64,000 nucleotides of DNA, taken from Staphylococcus chromogenes (lineage in GTDB: Bacteria > Bacillota > Bacilli > Staphylococcales > Staphylococcaceae). Location of the stretch: assembly GCF_029024625.1 (NCBI RefSeq), contig NZ_CP118953.1:992001-1056000 (forward strand), given 5' to 3'. Numbering within the stretch: position 1 is the stretch's first letter; every line of letters starts with the position of its first letter. The translations under genes and the position numbers were made by a program. Of this stretch, positions 51,128 through 61,220 are shown one piece after another. The notes under the pieces were generated by a model. It saw nothing but the letters and a program-made list of their open reading frames with translations, was not told the DNA's origin and did not search any database.

Positions 51128-51368
51128 TTATATTACTTTTATTTAAAATAAAGTGCATCGCTTTTTAACAAAATATGTTTGTGAGTATAATGCCTATCAT
51201 ATCTAATTATTAATTATGATAAAGAAAGCAAATGATTATAATTTTGAGGTTTGATTGGTTAGAGTCATTGGCGAGAAACATCGTAAAATCAATGTTTATA
51301 CATATTTTTAGGCTGTTTTACTCGTGGTTTTAACAAGAGGGTTCGGAATTTTGAACGTTCAATAAATA

Positions 51369-51417
51369 TTCACAAATCGTGTGATATTAGCTATAATAAC
51401 TTATGAAAGCCATTACA
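51369..51417 (+). promoter_or_regulatory. citZ promoter with cre-like operator
   Basis: TTCACA (51369-51374), 17 bases, TATAAT (51392-51397). Five bases later ATGAAAGCCATTACA (51403-51417) matches the cre consensus at 14 of 15 positions. However, the mismatch falls in the central CG, which weakens the case. The spacing is the same as at ccpA and acsA. Confidence 0.6.
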
Positions 51418-51450
51418 AAAGAGCGAATATATAGTAAAGGGGAAATTCAT

Positions 51451-52572
51451 ATGGCAGAACTACAGAAAGGTCTAGAAGGTGTAATTGCTGCAGAGACAAA
51501 GATTAGTTCAATCATCGATAGCCAGTTGACTTATGCTGGATATGACATTGATGATTTGGCAGAAAATGCTTTGTTCGAAGAAGTAATGTTCCTTCTTTGG
51601 AATTACCGATTACCTAATGAGAAGGAACTACAAGAACTTAAAGATAAATTACATCATTATATGACGCTAAATCCACGTATGTATAGTCATTTTGAGGAGT
51701 ATACAACTGATGAAGTTCATCCAATGACTGCGTTACGAACTTCTGTTTCGTATTTGGCGCATTTTGACGATAATGCAGATGATAATGATGAAGCAGCATT
51801 GTATGAGAGAGGTATTCGAATTCAATCTAAAATTGCTTCATTAGTAACTTCATTCTCACGCGTACGTGAAGGTAAAAAGCCAGTTAAACCTGATACTTCT
51901 CTTTCATATGCAGCGAACTTCTTGTATATGCTAAGAGGGGAAAAACCAACAGATGTTGAAGTAGAAGGTTTTAATAAAGCGTTAATTTTACATGCAGACC
52001 ACGAATTAAATGCTTCTGCGTTCACAGCGCGTTGTGCAGTTTCATCTATGTCTGATATGTATTCTGGAATTACTGCAGCAGTTGGTTCATTAAAAGGACC
52101 GCTTCACGGTGGTGCAAACGAACGTGTTATACGCATGTTAACAGAAATCGGCTCAGTGGATAATGTTGAAGCGTACTTGAAAAAGGCTTTTGACAATAAA
52201 GAAAAAATTATGGGCTTTGGACATCGGGTATATAAAAACGGAGATCCTCGTGCAAAATATTTAAAAGAAATGAGCCAAAAAATTACAGATGAAACAGGAC
52301 AAAGTGAATTGTTCGAAATTTCTGTTAAAATTGCGGATATCGTTAAAGAAGAAAAAGGATTACTACCTAATGTCGATTTTTATAGTGCTACAGTTTACCA
52401 CAGCATGGGTATTGAACATGATTTATTTACACCAATCTTTGCGGTTAGCCGTACATCAGGTTGGGTAGCACATATTTTAGAACAATTACGAGATAATCGC
52501 ATTATGAGACCTAGAGCAACATATATTGGTGAAACAAATCGCAAATATTTACCAATAGAACAACGTGATTAA
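51451..52572 (+). CDS. citZ: Citrate synthase
   Basis: This enzyme condenses acetyl-CoA with oxaloacetate at the entry to the citric acid cycle. The 373 residues fit the small Gram-positive type, with GPLHGGANERV and MGFGHRVYKNGDPRA carrying active-site histidines. I start at 51451, after AAAGGGG. The ATG at 51403 is part of the cre-like site and lies at the expected transcription start. icd follows 49 bases downstream as an operon; no mdh follows, unlike in B. subtilis. Staphylococcal annotation also uses gltA. Confidence 0.96.
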   Translation: MAELQKGLEGVIAAETKISSIIDSQLTYAGYDIDDLAENALFEEVMFLLWNYRLPNEKELQELKDKLHHYMTLNPRMYSHFEEYTTDEVHPMTALRTSVSYLAHFDDNADDNDEAALYERGIRIQSKIASLVTSFSRVREGKKPVKPDTSLSYAANFLYMLRGEKPTDVEVEGFNKALILHADHELNASAFTARCAVSSMSDMYSGITAAVGSLKGPLHGGANERVIRMLTEIGSVDNVEAYLKKAFDNKEKIMGFGHRVYKNGDPRAKYLKEMSQKITDETGQSELFEISVKIADIVKEEKGLLPNVDFYSATVYHSMGIEHDLFTPIFAVSRTSGWVAHILEQLRDNRIMRPRATYIGETNRKYLPIEQRD

Positions 52573-52621
52573 TATTAAAGATTTCTGAACAAGATATTCA
52601 ATTCATGGAGGTTACTTTAAA

Positions 52622-53884
52622 ATGAGTGAAAAAATTGTAAAAACAGCAGATGGCTTAAATGTCCCAAATCAACCTATCGTTCCATATATTATAGGCGATG
52701 GAATTGGTCCAGACATTTGGAAAGCAGCAAGTCGTGTCATTGATGAAGCTGTCAAAAAAGCTTACAACGGTGAAAAAGAAATTTCTTGGAAAGAAGTATT
52801 AGCGGGTCAAAAAGCTTATGATCAAACTGGAGAGTGGCTACCACAAGAAACTTTGGACACGATTAAAGAATATTTAATTGCGATTAAAGGTCCATTAACA
52901 ACACCGATTGGTGGAGGTATTCGCTCATTAAATGTAGCGTTACGTCAAGAGTTAGATTTATTCACATGTTTACGTCCTGTACGTTGGTTCCAAGGTGTTC
53001 CTTCACCAGTAAAAAATCCTCAAGATACAGATATGGTTATTTTCCGTGAAAATACAGAAGATATCTATGCAGGTATTGAATTTAAAGAAGGTTCTGAAGA
53101 AGTCAAAAAAGTGATTGATTTCTTGCAAAATGAAATGGGTGCTAAAAATATTCGTTTTCCTGAAACATCAGGTATTGGGATTAAACCTGTTTCAAAAGAA
53201 GGAACAGAACGCCTCGTACGTGCAGCCATTCAATATGCTTTAGACAATAATCGTAAATCAGTAACACTCGTTCATAAAGGTAACATTATGAAATTTACTG
53301 AAGGTGCATTCAAACAATGGGGTTATGATTTAGCAGAACGTGAATTTGGTGATAAAGTATTTACATGGAAACAATATGACAAAATTGTTGAAGAAAAAGG
53401 TAAAGAAGAAGCTAATGCAGCGCAAGAGAAAGCTGAAAAAGCTGGGAAAATTATCATTAAAGATTCGATTGCAGATATTTTCTTACAACAAATTTTAACA
53501 CGTCCTTCAGACCATGATGTTGTAGCTACAATGAACTTAAATGGGGACTATATTTCAGATGCTTTAGCTGCTCAAGTTGGTGGCATCGGAATTGCGCCAG
53601 GGGCAAACATTAACTATGAAACTGGACATGCCATTTTTGAAGCGACACACGGTACAGCTCCAAAATATGCGGATTTAGATAAAGTGAATCCATCTTCTGT
53701 ACTATTATCAGGTGTTCTTTTATTAGAACATTTAGGTTGGCAAGAAGCGGCAGACTTAATTACAGCGTCTGTTGAAAAAACAATCGCTTCAAAAGTTGTA
53801 ACATACGACTTTGCACGATTAATGGATGGCGCAACAGAAGTGAAAACATCTGAATTTGCGGATGAATTGATTAAAAATCTATAA
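52622..53884 (+). CDS. icd: NADP-dependent isocitrate dehydrogenase
   Basis: Icd oxidises isocitrate to 2-oxoglutarate, supplying NADPH and the glutamate precursor. The 420 residues include the substrate-binding loop [13 protein letters not shown] (containing the serine equivalent to E. coli Ser113), [12 protein letters not shown] and the C-terminal [11 protein letters not shown]. It lies after citZ in one operon. GGAGG precedes the ATG, and a hairpin terminator follows. Confidence 0.98.
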   Translation: MSEKIVKTADGLNVPNQPIVPYIIGDGIGPDIWKAASRVIDEAVKKAYNGEKEISWKEVLAGQKAYDQTGEWLPQETLDTIKEYLIAIKGPLTTPIGGGIRSLNVALRQELDLFTCLRPVRWFQGVPSPVKNPQDTDMVIFRENTEDIYAGIEFKEGSEEVKKVIDFLQNEMGAKNIRFPETSGIGIKPVSKEGTERLVRAAIQYALDNNRKSVTLVHKGNIMKFTEGAFKQWGYDLAEREFGDKVFTWKQYDKIVEEKGKEEANAAQEKAEKAGKIIIKDSIADIFLQQILTRPSDHDVVATMNLNGDYISDALAAQVGGIGIAPGANINYETGHAIFEATHGTAPKYADLDKVNPSSVLLSGVLLLEHLGWQEAADLITASVEKTIASKVVTYDFARLMDGATEVKTSEFADELIKNL

Positions 53885-53944
53885 TATTAGTTAACCTATA
53901 GTTGAGATATGTTCTTACAAAGCTTCATTTGTAAAGCATAGATT

Positions 53945-53987
53945 AAGCGGTATTGAGAGCCATTTGTGCTTTCTTTACCGCTTTTTA
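53945..53987 (+). terminator. Terminator after icd
   Basis: AAGCGGTA (53945-53952) pairs with TACCGCTT (53976-53983) around 23 bases, followed by a T run. Confidence 0.8.
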
Positions 53988-54120
53988 TTAATATCAACTG
54001 CCTTTACCATAGGAGAGGAAATCTCATAAAAATCTTAATAATTGTAAAGTTGACGTCGTGCTTTGACTCATTTAACTTAAAAGTGGGTAATACAAAAATG
54101 AAGTACGAAGATGTTTTATT

Positions 54121-54148
54121 TGTTAAGTGATTATTAAGATATTGTAAA
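54121..54148 (-). promoter_or_regulatory. Pho-box-like array before phoP
   Basis: TGTTAA (54121-54126), TATTAA (54132-54137) and TGTAAA (54143-54148) start exactly 11 bases apart. On the minus strand they read TTAACA, TTAATA and TTTACA, all fitting the Bacillus PhoP box TT(A/T/C)A(C/T)A. A possible fourth is at 54154. The phoP -10 TATAAT (54188-54193) lacks a good -35, consistent with activation. Repeats on the minus strand and the AT-rich context are cautions. Confidence 0.5.
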
Positions 54149-54223
54149 GTTACTTAATAACATATTATTTTTAAGCTCATTTTAAGTTATAATGAACTTA
54201 ATCATACATAGGAGGTACATGTA

Positions 54224-54928
54224 ATGGTGCAAAGAGTGCTTGTGGTTGATGATGAACAATCAATTGTCACATTACTCAAATATAATCTTGAGCAAGCAGG
54301 ATACCTTGTAGAAATTGCTCAAGATGGTGAGGAAGCAATTGAAAAGGAAAAAGAAACAAAACCTGATCTAATTGTCTTAGACGTGATGTTGCCTAAAAAA
54401 GATGGTATTGAAGTATGTAAAACAATCCGTTCTGATAAAAATCAGGTGCCCATCCTTATGTTAACTGCAAAAGATGATGAATTTGATCGTGTTTTAGGGT
54501 TAGAGCTTGGGGCAGATGACTATATGACTAAACCGTTTTCCCCTAGAGAAGTCGTGGCACGTGTCAAAGCGATTTTGAGACGTTCATCCCAATTTGATGC
54601 TGCACGTGCTGAAGAGGATGATGAAGATATTGTCATCGGCCCTATCCGTATTAGACCTGACTATTTTGAAGTCTATCGTCATGATGAATTGTTAGAACTG
54701 ACACCCAAAGAATTTGAATTATTACTGTACCTTGTCGAACGTCAAGGACGTGTCATTACGAGAGAACACATGTTGAATTCTGTATGGAATTATGAATTTG
54801 CGGGAGATTCACGTATTGTTGATGTACATATAAGTCATTTACGTGACAAGCTTGAAGAAAACCCTAAACAGCCCCAATTTATAAAAACGGTACGAGGATT
54901 AGGCTATAAATTGGAGCGTCCAAAATAA
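54224..54928 (+). CDS. phoP: PhoP, phosphate-response regulator (OmpR family)
   Basis: The 234 residues hold a receiver domain with phospho-acceptor Asp53 (in LDVMLPK) and a Lys near 102, and a C-terminal winged-helix DNA-binding domain (about 130-232). It is directly followed by the partner kinase gene phoR, with no bases between. The pair controls the response to phosphate starvation. The ATG at 54224 follows AGGAGG. The tiny frame ATGTAA at 54219 also lies between them and is probably incidental. Pho-box-like repeats upstream suggest autoregulation. Confidence 0.96.
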   Translation: MVQRVLVVDDEQSIVTLLKYNLEQAGYLVEIAQDGEEAIEKEKETKPDLIVLDVMLPKKDGIEVCKTIRSDKNQVPILMLTAKDDEFDRVLGLELGADDYMTKPFSPREVVARVKAILRRSSQFDAARAEEDDEDIVIGPIRIRPDYFEVYRHDELLELTPKEFELLLYLVERQGRVITREHMLNSVWNYEFAGDSRIVDVHISHLRDKLEENPKQPQFIKTVRGLGYKLERPK

Positions 54929-56629
54929 ATGATTAAATTTTATCATAAATTATTAATCATACTTACAACAATTACTGTTGTAAGTTTTCTTATATTAGGG
55001 TTTATTGTACATAATTCTATATATACTATTTCTGTTGAACATCAAAAGAAAGAACTTCAAAAACATGCGCAACAAATCATTAGTTTACATCATAATCATA
55101 ACGATAGACGTATTCAATCTCTTGCCGAAACCTATGAGTCAAATATTTTAATTTTAGATAAAGGGAAAACTTATCGCGTCAATACAAAGCAAGATTTTAA
55201 TATTGAAAAAAGAAAAGCTGAGTTATTAAGACAATTGAAATCAGAAAATCCAGTTTATATCTTAGATGGTAAAGCTGGAGAATATTTATTTGGGATTGAA
55301 AAAGGAAATGTGACCTTATTAATGAGTGGCGAATACGATACAGTATATGCACTTCAAATGCAATTTTGGAAATATTTAATTTTAATGGGTATCGTTTTCA
55401 TTGCACTTATCTTCTTCACAGTGCGATATATTAACAGAACATACATCCAACCAATAAATGAAGTCTCTTATGCCGCTTCACTTTTAACTCAAGGTAATTA
55501 TCGCGTGCGTGTCCCTGAAAGTAGTGTAAAAGAAACACGTGAATTGTATGTCACAATTAATGTATTAGCGCGACGTCTTGAACGATTAAATAGTGAACAA
55601 AAAATTCAAAGGAACAGATTAGTGACTACATTGGAAAATATTCCTAGTGCGGTATTAATGATTGATAAACATGGCAATATTGTGGTAGCGAATAAAACCT
55701 TTTATGATATTTTTAATGAAAATACTAATGTTGAACAGCAAAACTATGAAAAATTACTACATCCGACTTTAAAAAAATTAGTCGTAGAAGGGTTTCGTAC
55801 AGAAAAGCCTGTTTATGATCAAGTTGAATTACATTTGAATCAAATTCATCAAAAGTTTTTTGATACTTCATGTGTGCCAATTTTGACACGTACTAAAAAG
55901 AGACTACAAGGTATGGTTATCGTTTTACATGATATTACACAACTCAAAAAATTAGAAAATTTAAGGAGAGATTTTGTTGCTAATGTCTCTCATGAGTTGA
56001 AAACACCAATAACCTCTATTAAAGGGTTTACTGAAACATTATTAGACGGTGCCAAAAATGATGAGGCCTCACTAGACATGTTTTTAAATATCATGTTAAA
56101 AGAATCCAATCGTATTCAGTCTTTAGTCGATGATTTATTAGATTTATCCAAAATTGAACAAAATACTGAGCTTGATAAACATTCGATTCGTTTATCGAAA
56201 GTCGCCCATCATGCATTAGAAATGATTCAACCGCTTGCTCAAGATAAAAATATTGAGCTTATTGATGAAATCAATGATAATGTGACCGCAATGGCAGATG
56301 AATCGAAAATGTCTCAAGTCATTGTAAATTTACTTTCTAATGCAGTAAACTATTCACCACCAGATAAAACGATCACGATACGTGTTTATAACAAAGAACG
56401 TTGTAAAGTGATTGAAGTGATAGACCAAGGTATTGGTATTGCAAAAGAAGAAACTTACCGGATATTTGAACGCTTTTATCGAGTTGATAAGGCGCGTAGC
56501 CGTGATTCAGGTGGCACTGGTTTAGGATTATCTATTACAAAACATATTGTTGAAGGATATCAAGGCACGATTGAAGTTGAAAGTGAGCTTGGAAAAGGGT
56601 CAATATTTAGAGTCCAATTACCAGAATAA
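54929..56629 (+). CDS. phoR: PhoR, phosphate-sensing histidine kinase
   Basis: The 566-residue membrane kinase has transmembrane segments at about residues 7-28 and 148-166 flanking an extracellular region. HAMP (about 170-222) and PAS (about 230-335) domains follow, then HisKA with His355 in VSHELKTP. The C-terminal ATPase carries the N box NLLSNAVNYSP and a GTGLGLS loop. It starts immediately after the phoP stop, so translation is coupled. It is expected to phosphorylate PhoP under low phosphate. Confidence 0.96.
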   Translation: MIKFYHKLLIILTTITVVSFLILGFIVHNSIYTISVEHQKKELQKHAQQIISLHHNHNDRRIQSLAETYESNILILDKGKTYRVNTKQDFNIEKRKAELLRQLKSENPVYILDGKAGEYLFGIEKGNVTLLMSGEYDTVYALQMQFWKYLILMGIVFIALIFFTVRYINRTYIQPINEVSYAASLLTQGNYRVRVPESSVKETRELYVTINVLARRLERLNSEQKIQRNRLVTTLENIPSAVLMIDKHGNIVVANKTFYDIFNENTNVEQQNYEKLLHPTLKKLVVEGFRTEKPVYDQVELHLNQIHQKFFDTSCVPILTRTKKRLQGMVIVLHDITQLKKLENLRRDFVANVSHELKTPITSIKGFTETLLDGAKNDEASLDMFLNIMLKESNRIQSLVDDLLDLSKIEQNTELDKHSIRLSKVAHHALEMIQPLAQDKNIELIDEINDNVTAMADESKMSQVIVNLLSNAVNYSPPDKTITIRVYNKERCKVIEVIDQGIGIAKEETYRIFERFYRVDKARSRDSGGTGLGLSITKHIVEGYQGTIEVESELGKGSIFRVQLPE

Positions 56630-56641
56630 TGAATACTTATT

Positions 56642-56686
56642 AAAGAGGAATGGAAATCGCATTGATTTTCGAAATTCCTCTTTTTT
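56642..56686 (+). terminator. Terminator after phoR
   Basis: AAAGAGGAAT (56642-56651) pairs with ATTCCTCTTT (56674-56683), with an inner AAATC/GATTT helix, and a T run follows. Confidence 0.85.
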
Positions 56687-56855
56687 GCATTTCACGCAGC
56701 GTCTTTCTAGTCATATCATCGCTTCTAATAGTTTTTCATATATGTGTAGATTATGTTTTTAATTTGCGAGGCTATGAGATGGAGTTTTAATGTCCGAATG
56801 GGTATTTGGTAAGGGATATGATAAAATAAATTCAAAGTAACTAGGAGGGACCGTT

Positions 56856-59483
56856 GTGGATAAATTAGTATTAATTGATGGAAATAGCTTAAGCTTTCGA
56901 GCATTTTACGCTTTGCCATTACTACAAAATAAGGCAGGAATTCATACCAATGCAATATTTGGCTTCGCACGTTTATTAGAAAAGATTATCAAAGAGGAAG
57001 CGCCCACACATTTTCTAGTTGCCTTCGACGCAGGTAAAACAACGTTTCGTCATGAAACATATCAAGATTATAAAGGTGGGCGTCAAAAAACACCTCCTGA
57101 ACTGAGTGAACAATTTCCATATATTCGTCAATTGTTAGATGCATACCACATCCAAAGATATGAATTGGAGAACTATGAAGCGGATGACATTATTGGTACT
57201 TTGAGTCGTCAAGCTGATGAGCGTGGCATGCAAACCATTATTATCACAGGCGACCGCGATTTAACACAATTAGCATCTAACAATGTCACAATATATTACA
57301 CGAAAAAAGGTGTCACAGATGTGGATCATTATACGCCTGATTTTATATCAGAAAAATACGGTGGCTTGAGTCCAGATCAAATTCGTGATTTAAAAGGACT
57401 CATGGGGGACACTTCAGACAATATACCTGGCGTGGTAGGTGTCGGTGAGAAAACGGCACTCAAATTGTTACATCAGTTTGAGACTGTCGAAGGTGTTTAT
57501 GAAAATATAGACCAAGTGAGTGGTAAAAAATTAAAAGAAAAGCTTGAAAATAGTAAAGCCGATGCTTTAATGAGTAAAAAACTTGCCACTATTAATAGAG
57601 AGAGTCCGATTGAAGTTTCTTTAGAGGATACAAAGCGACCTGAAAATAATGATGAAAGTGAAAAAATCCAATTATTTAAAACGCTTGAATTTCGTCAACT
57701 TTTAAATGAAGTAGATGTGAATACTGACACAAACTTTCCCCAAAAAGAATACAAAGTTCAAACAGATTTTAACAATGTAGATTTTCATCAATTAACTTCA
57801 GCTGTAATCCACATAGAAGTTGACGGTGATAATTATATCCAAAATGATATCCTAGCAATTGGCTTAAAAACAGTAGATGAATATATCGTTATTCCGGCAA
57901 ATAATATTTCTAAACATGACGCATTTGTCCAATGGTTAGAAAATAGCGATACGCAAAAATTAGTGTTTGATGCCAAAAAAACATACGTCGCATTGAAACG
58001 TTTAGGTGTGACGATTCAAAATATTACATTTGATACCATGTTAGGGAGTTATCTCATTGATCCATCTCAGACGATTGATGATGTTGCTTCCGTGGCTACA
58101 TTGTATGAAGGGACTTCAGTTAAAGAAAATACAGCAGTATATGGAAAAGGCAAATCTTATAAAGTCCCAGATTTTTCTATTTTATCCTCACACATTGCGA
58201 CGGTGCTTGATGCCATTGAAGTACTACAACCCGTTATGAAAGAAAAACTGATGAGCAATGCGCAAATGGAGTTACTAGAGGAAATTGAATTACCTTTAGC
58301 AATCATTTTAGGAGATATGGAGTATACAGGTATTTATACTGATATCAACACTTTGAAAGCTATGGAGAATGAAATTCAAGCAAAGTTAGACACACTTATT
58401 GCAGATATTCATGCCCAAGCAGGGGAAACTTTTAACATTAATTCTCCTAAACAACTGGGTGTCATTTTATTTGAAAAATTAGAACTTCCGATTATTAAAA
58501 AAACAAAGACAGGTTATTCTACAGCTGTAGATGTTCTAGAAAAATTGCAAGGACAACATCCTATTATCGATCTCATCTTAGCTTATCGTACATTATCAAA
58601 ATTACAGTCGACGTATGTCGAAGGTTTACAAAAGGTGATTTGGGAAGATCAACGTATTCACACGAGATTCAACCAAACATTGGCACAAACAGGTCGACTT
58701 TCTTCAGTGGATCCTAACTTACAAAACATCCCGATTCGAATCGAAGAAGGTCGTAAAATTCGAAAAGCTTTTAAACCAACAGATGAGAACAGTGTCATAT
58801 TAGCGGCAGATTATTCACAAATTGAATTACGGGTTTTGGCACATATTACAAAAGATCCAACTTTGCAAAACGCTTTTATAGAAAATGAAGATATTCATAC
58901 CACGACTGCGATGAAAGTGTTTCACGTGGATGCCTCTGATGTCACGTCACTTATGCGTCGTCAAGCAAAAGCGGTTAACTTTGGAATTGTGTATGGTATT
59001 AGCGACTACGGATTAAGCCAAAGCCTCGGTATTACTCGTAAAGAAGCGCAACAATTTATTGATGATTATTTAAATCATTTTCCAGGCGTGAAAACTTACA
59101 TGGAAGAAATAGTTCAAGATGCAAAACAAAATGGGTATGTTGAAACATTGTTAAAACGCCGTCGTTATATTCCTGATATCACGAGTCGAAACTTTAATAA
59201 ACGGGGATTCGCTGAACGTACAGCAATGAATTCACCAATACAAGGGAGCGCAGCAGATATAATCAAATGCGCCATGGTTCAATTGGATGCTGCAATGAAA
59301 GAGAAATCATTTAAAGCTAAATTACTTCTTCAAGTCCACGATGAATTAATTTTCGAACTGCCAAAAGATGAGGTAGAGGCATTTAGCAAGTTTGTTGAAG
59401 AAATTATGGAACATGCTTTAGAATTAGATGTGCCGCTTCGTGTAGAATCCGATTATGGTGACACATGGTATGATGCAAAATAG
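56856..59483 (+). CDS. polA: DNA polymerase I
   Basis: PolA removes RNA primers and fills gaps in replication and repair. The 875 residues comprise an intact 5'-3' exonuclease domain (about 1-290; YEADDIIGTL, GDRDLTQL), a middle 3'-5' exonuclease-like domain and the polymerase domain with motif A DYSQIELRVLAHI, motif B QAKAVNFGIVYG and motif C QVHDELIFE. In the middle domain the catalytic DxE reads HIEVDGDNY, so proofreading is probably lost, as in other Gram-positive PolA. The start is GTG with AGGAGG upstream. mutM follows 15 bases later. Confidence 0.97.
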   Translation: MDKLVLIDGNSLSFRAFYALPLLQNKAGIHTNAIFGFARLLEKIIKEEAPTHFLVAFDAGKTTFRHETYQDYKGGRQKTPPELSEQFPYIRQLLDAYHIQRYELENYEADDIIGTLSRQADERGMQTIIITGDRDLTQLASNNVTIYYTKKGVTDVDHYTPDFISEKYGGLSPDQIRDLKGLMGDTSDNIPGVVGVGEKTALKLLHQFETVEGVYENIDQVSGKKLKEKLENSKADALMSKKLATINRESPIEVSLEDTKRPENNDESEKIQLFKTLEFRQLLNEVDVNTDTNFPQKEYKVQTDFNNVDFHQLTSAVIHIEVDGDNYIQNDILAIGLKTVDEYIVIPANNISKHDAFVQWLENSDTQKLVFDAKKTYVALKRLGVTIQNITFDTMLGSYLIDPSQTIDDVASVATLYEGTSVKENTAVYGKGKSYKVPDFSILSSHIATVLDAIEVLQPVMKEKLMSNAQMELLEEIELPLAIILGDMEYTGIYTDINTLKAMENEIQAKLDTLIADIHAQAGETFNINSPKQLGVILFEKLELPIIKKTKTGYSTAVDVLEKLQGQHPIIDLILAYRTLSKLQSTYVEGLQKVIWEDQRIHTRFNQTLAQTGRLSSVDPNLQNIPIRIEEGRKIRKAFKPTDENSVILAADYSQIELRVLAHITKDPTLQNAFIENEDIHTTTAMKVFHVDASDVTSLMRRQAKAVNFGIVYGISDYGLSQSLGITRKEAQQFIDDYLNHFPGVKTYMEEIVQDAKQNGYVETLLKRRRYIPDITSRNFNKRGFAERTAMNSPIQGSAADIIKCAMVQLDAAMKEKSFKAKLLLQVHDELIFELPKDEVEAFSKFVEEIMEHALELDVPLRVESDYGDTWYDAK

Positions 59484-59498
59484 AAAGTAGGGAGTTAA

Positions 59499-60371
59499 TT
59501 GCCAGAATTACCTGAAGTAGAACATGTAAAAAGGGGTATTCAACCTTTCGTCGAAGGGGCAGATATCGAAAAAGTTACTTTTTCTAGTCATGTCATAAAA
59601 GGAAAAGCTGAAGGGAAAGCGACTATTGTTAAAGGAATGAGTTTAGAGGCTTTTGAGCAATTTACCGTTCATTTTACAATTAATCGTGTATACCGAAAAA
59701 GTAAATATATTTTGTTTGACTTATCGAATGGTGAAACTCAACGCATGATGATTTCACATTTAGGTATGGCCGGAGGTTTTTTTGTCGTCAAACGTATTGA
59801 TGATATTGCAATTGCTAATTATCGTAAACATTGGCACGTCATATTTCATCTGAGTAATGATTGGTTATTAGTCTATTCAGATATAAGAAGGTTCGGTGAA
59901 ATTCGAAACGTTGAACGTATTGAAGAATATCCTTCGCTATTAGAAATTGCTCCAGAACCATTTAGTGAAGAAGCTTTACCTCATTACTTAGCGCAATTCG
60001 AACAAAAAAAATTCCGAAAAATGCCCATTAAGCGTATGATATTAGAACATCGAGTGATTTCAGGCTGTGGAAATATTTATGCTTGCGAAGCGTTATTTGA
60101 TGCGAAAATAAATCCTCACCGATTGAGCCAAGATTTATCTCAAGAGGAACGTATTCGTATTTTTAAAAGTGCTGTAAAAGTTTTAGAATTGGGTATTTTA
60201 AATGGGGGAACGAGTATTTCTGACTATGTTCATGCAGATGGTCAACGTGGTTCAATGCAAAATAATCTAAAAGTCTATAAACAAAAATGTTGCCCAGATT
60301 GTCAAAACCCAATTGAAACGGCCATCATCGGAGGAAGAAATACGCACTATTGTAAGTATTGTCAAGTTTAA
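59499..60371 (+). CDS. mutM: Formamidopyrimidine-DNA glycosylase (Fpg)
   Basis: MutM excises 8-oxoguanine and formamidopyrimidines. The 290 residues begin PELPEVEHVKRG after removal of Met, giving the catalytic Pro and Glu. The C-terminal zinc finger (CCPDC…YCKYC) is complete. The start codon is TTG at 59499, needed to place Pro at position 2, with AGGGAG upstream. It lies between polA and coaE in one repair/cofactor operon, as in other staphylococci. Confidence 0.96.
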   Translation: MPELPEVEHVKRGIQPFVEGADIEKVTFSSHVIKGKAEGKATIVKGMSLEAFEQFTVHFTINRVYRKSKYILFDLSNGETQRMMISHLGMAGGFFVVKRIDDIAIANYRKHWHVIFHLSNDWLLVYSDIRRFGEIRNVERIEEYPSLLEIAPEPFSEEALPHYLAQFEQKKFRKMPIKRMILEHRVISGCGNIYACEALFDAKINPHRLSQDLSQEERIRIFKSAVKVLELGILNGGTSISDYVHADGQRGSMQNNLKVYKQKCCPDCQNPIETAIIGGRNTHYCKYCQV

Positions 60372-60386
60372 GGAAGAAGGTATGTT

Positions 60387-60992
60387 ATGACTAAAGTCAT
60401 CGGATTAACTGGTGGAATCGCAACAGGAAAATCGACTGTTGCTGAACTTTTAAAAGCGCATGGATTTAAAATTGTAGATGCAGATATAGCTTCGAGAAAG
60501 GCTGTTGAAAAAGGCTCTGAAGGATTGAAAAACGTAGTAGCTGAATTTGGAGAAGAAGCCCTTACAGAAGAGGGTGAAATGAATCGTGAATATATTGGAC
60601 AACAAATATTTTACGATGACCTAAAAAGAGAAAAACTCAACGCAATCATCCATCCTATTGTTAGAGAAATTATGGAAAACGAAAAAAAACAATATTTAGC
60701 TCAAGGTTATGATGTTGTGATGGACATTCCGTTACTATTTGAAAATGGATTGGAGAAAACTGTGGATGAAGTATGGTTAGTCTATACTTCGCCAAGTATT
60801 CAAATTGATCGGCTTATGGAGCGAAATCAATTGTCAATTGAAGATGCTAAAGCACGGATTTACAGTCAAATTTCAATTGATAAGAAAAGTCGAATGGCGG
60901 ATGTTGTCATTGACAATTTCGGAACTAAACTTGAATTAAAACAAAATCTTGAGCAAGCTTTAACAGAAAAAGGATATCTTAAAGAAGCATAA
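60387..60992 (+). CDS. coaE: Dephospho-CoA kinase
   Basis: CoaE phosphorylates dephospho-CoA, the last step of coenzyme A synthesis. The 201-residue P-loop kinase starts [21 protein letters not shown] and has the DADI and PLLFENGLE blocks. It follows mutM by 15 bases, with AAGGAAG before the ATG, and is closed by a terminator. Confidence 0.97.
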   Translation: MTKVIGLTGGIATGKSTVAELLKAHGFKIVDADIASRKAVEKGSEGLKNVVAEFGEEALTEEGEMNREYIGQQIFYDDLKREKLNAIIHPIVREIMENEKKQYLAQGYDVVMDIPLLFENGLEKTVDEVWLVYTSPSIQIDRLMERNQLSIEDAKARIYSQISIDKKSRMADVVIDNFGTKLELKQNLEQALTEKGYLKEA

Positions 60993-60994
60993 CT

Positions 60995-61032
60995 AAAAAT
61001 ACCTCACAGTGTAAAAATTGTGAGGTATTTTT
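60995..61032 (+). terminator. Terminator after coaE
   Basis: AAAAATACCTCACA (60995-61008) pairs perfectly with TGTGAGGTATTTTT (61019-61032), just after the stop codon. Confidence 0.92.
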
Positions 61033-61140
61033 ATGTATATATATGGATTAAATATTACCTGTAATTATGCTATGTAAACCTATGGATGTTGAAAAAGGAG
61101 TGAAAGTAGAGATATTGCCATTAAATCGTAAAATTTTCCG

Positions 61141-61178
61141 TCGTAAACGGTTTCATTTTTGCATAATTATGATATACT
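61141..61178 (+). promoter_or_regulatory. gapB promoter region with cre-like site
   Basis: TCGTAAACGGTTTCA (61141-61155) matches the cre consensus at 14 of 15 positions (C for T at position 2). It overlaps the candidate -35 TTTCAT (61151-61156), and TATACT (61173-61178) follows after 16 bases. CcpA here would keep the gluconeogenic gene off in glucose. The -35 is poor. Confidence 0.5.
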
Positions 61179-61220
61179 CTTAAATATAAGTATAACACAT
61201 TAACAAGGAGTGCTTTTTTC

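Noticed and set aside
54219-54224. Two-codon frame ATGTAA just before phoP
   Set aside because: Probably chance; the ribosome binding site spacing fits the phoP ATG equally well and there is no evidence of regulation.
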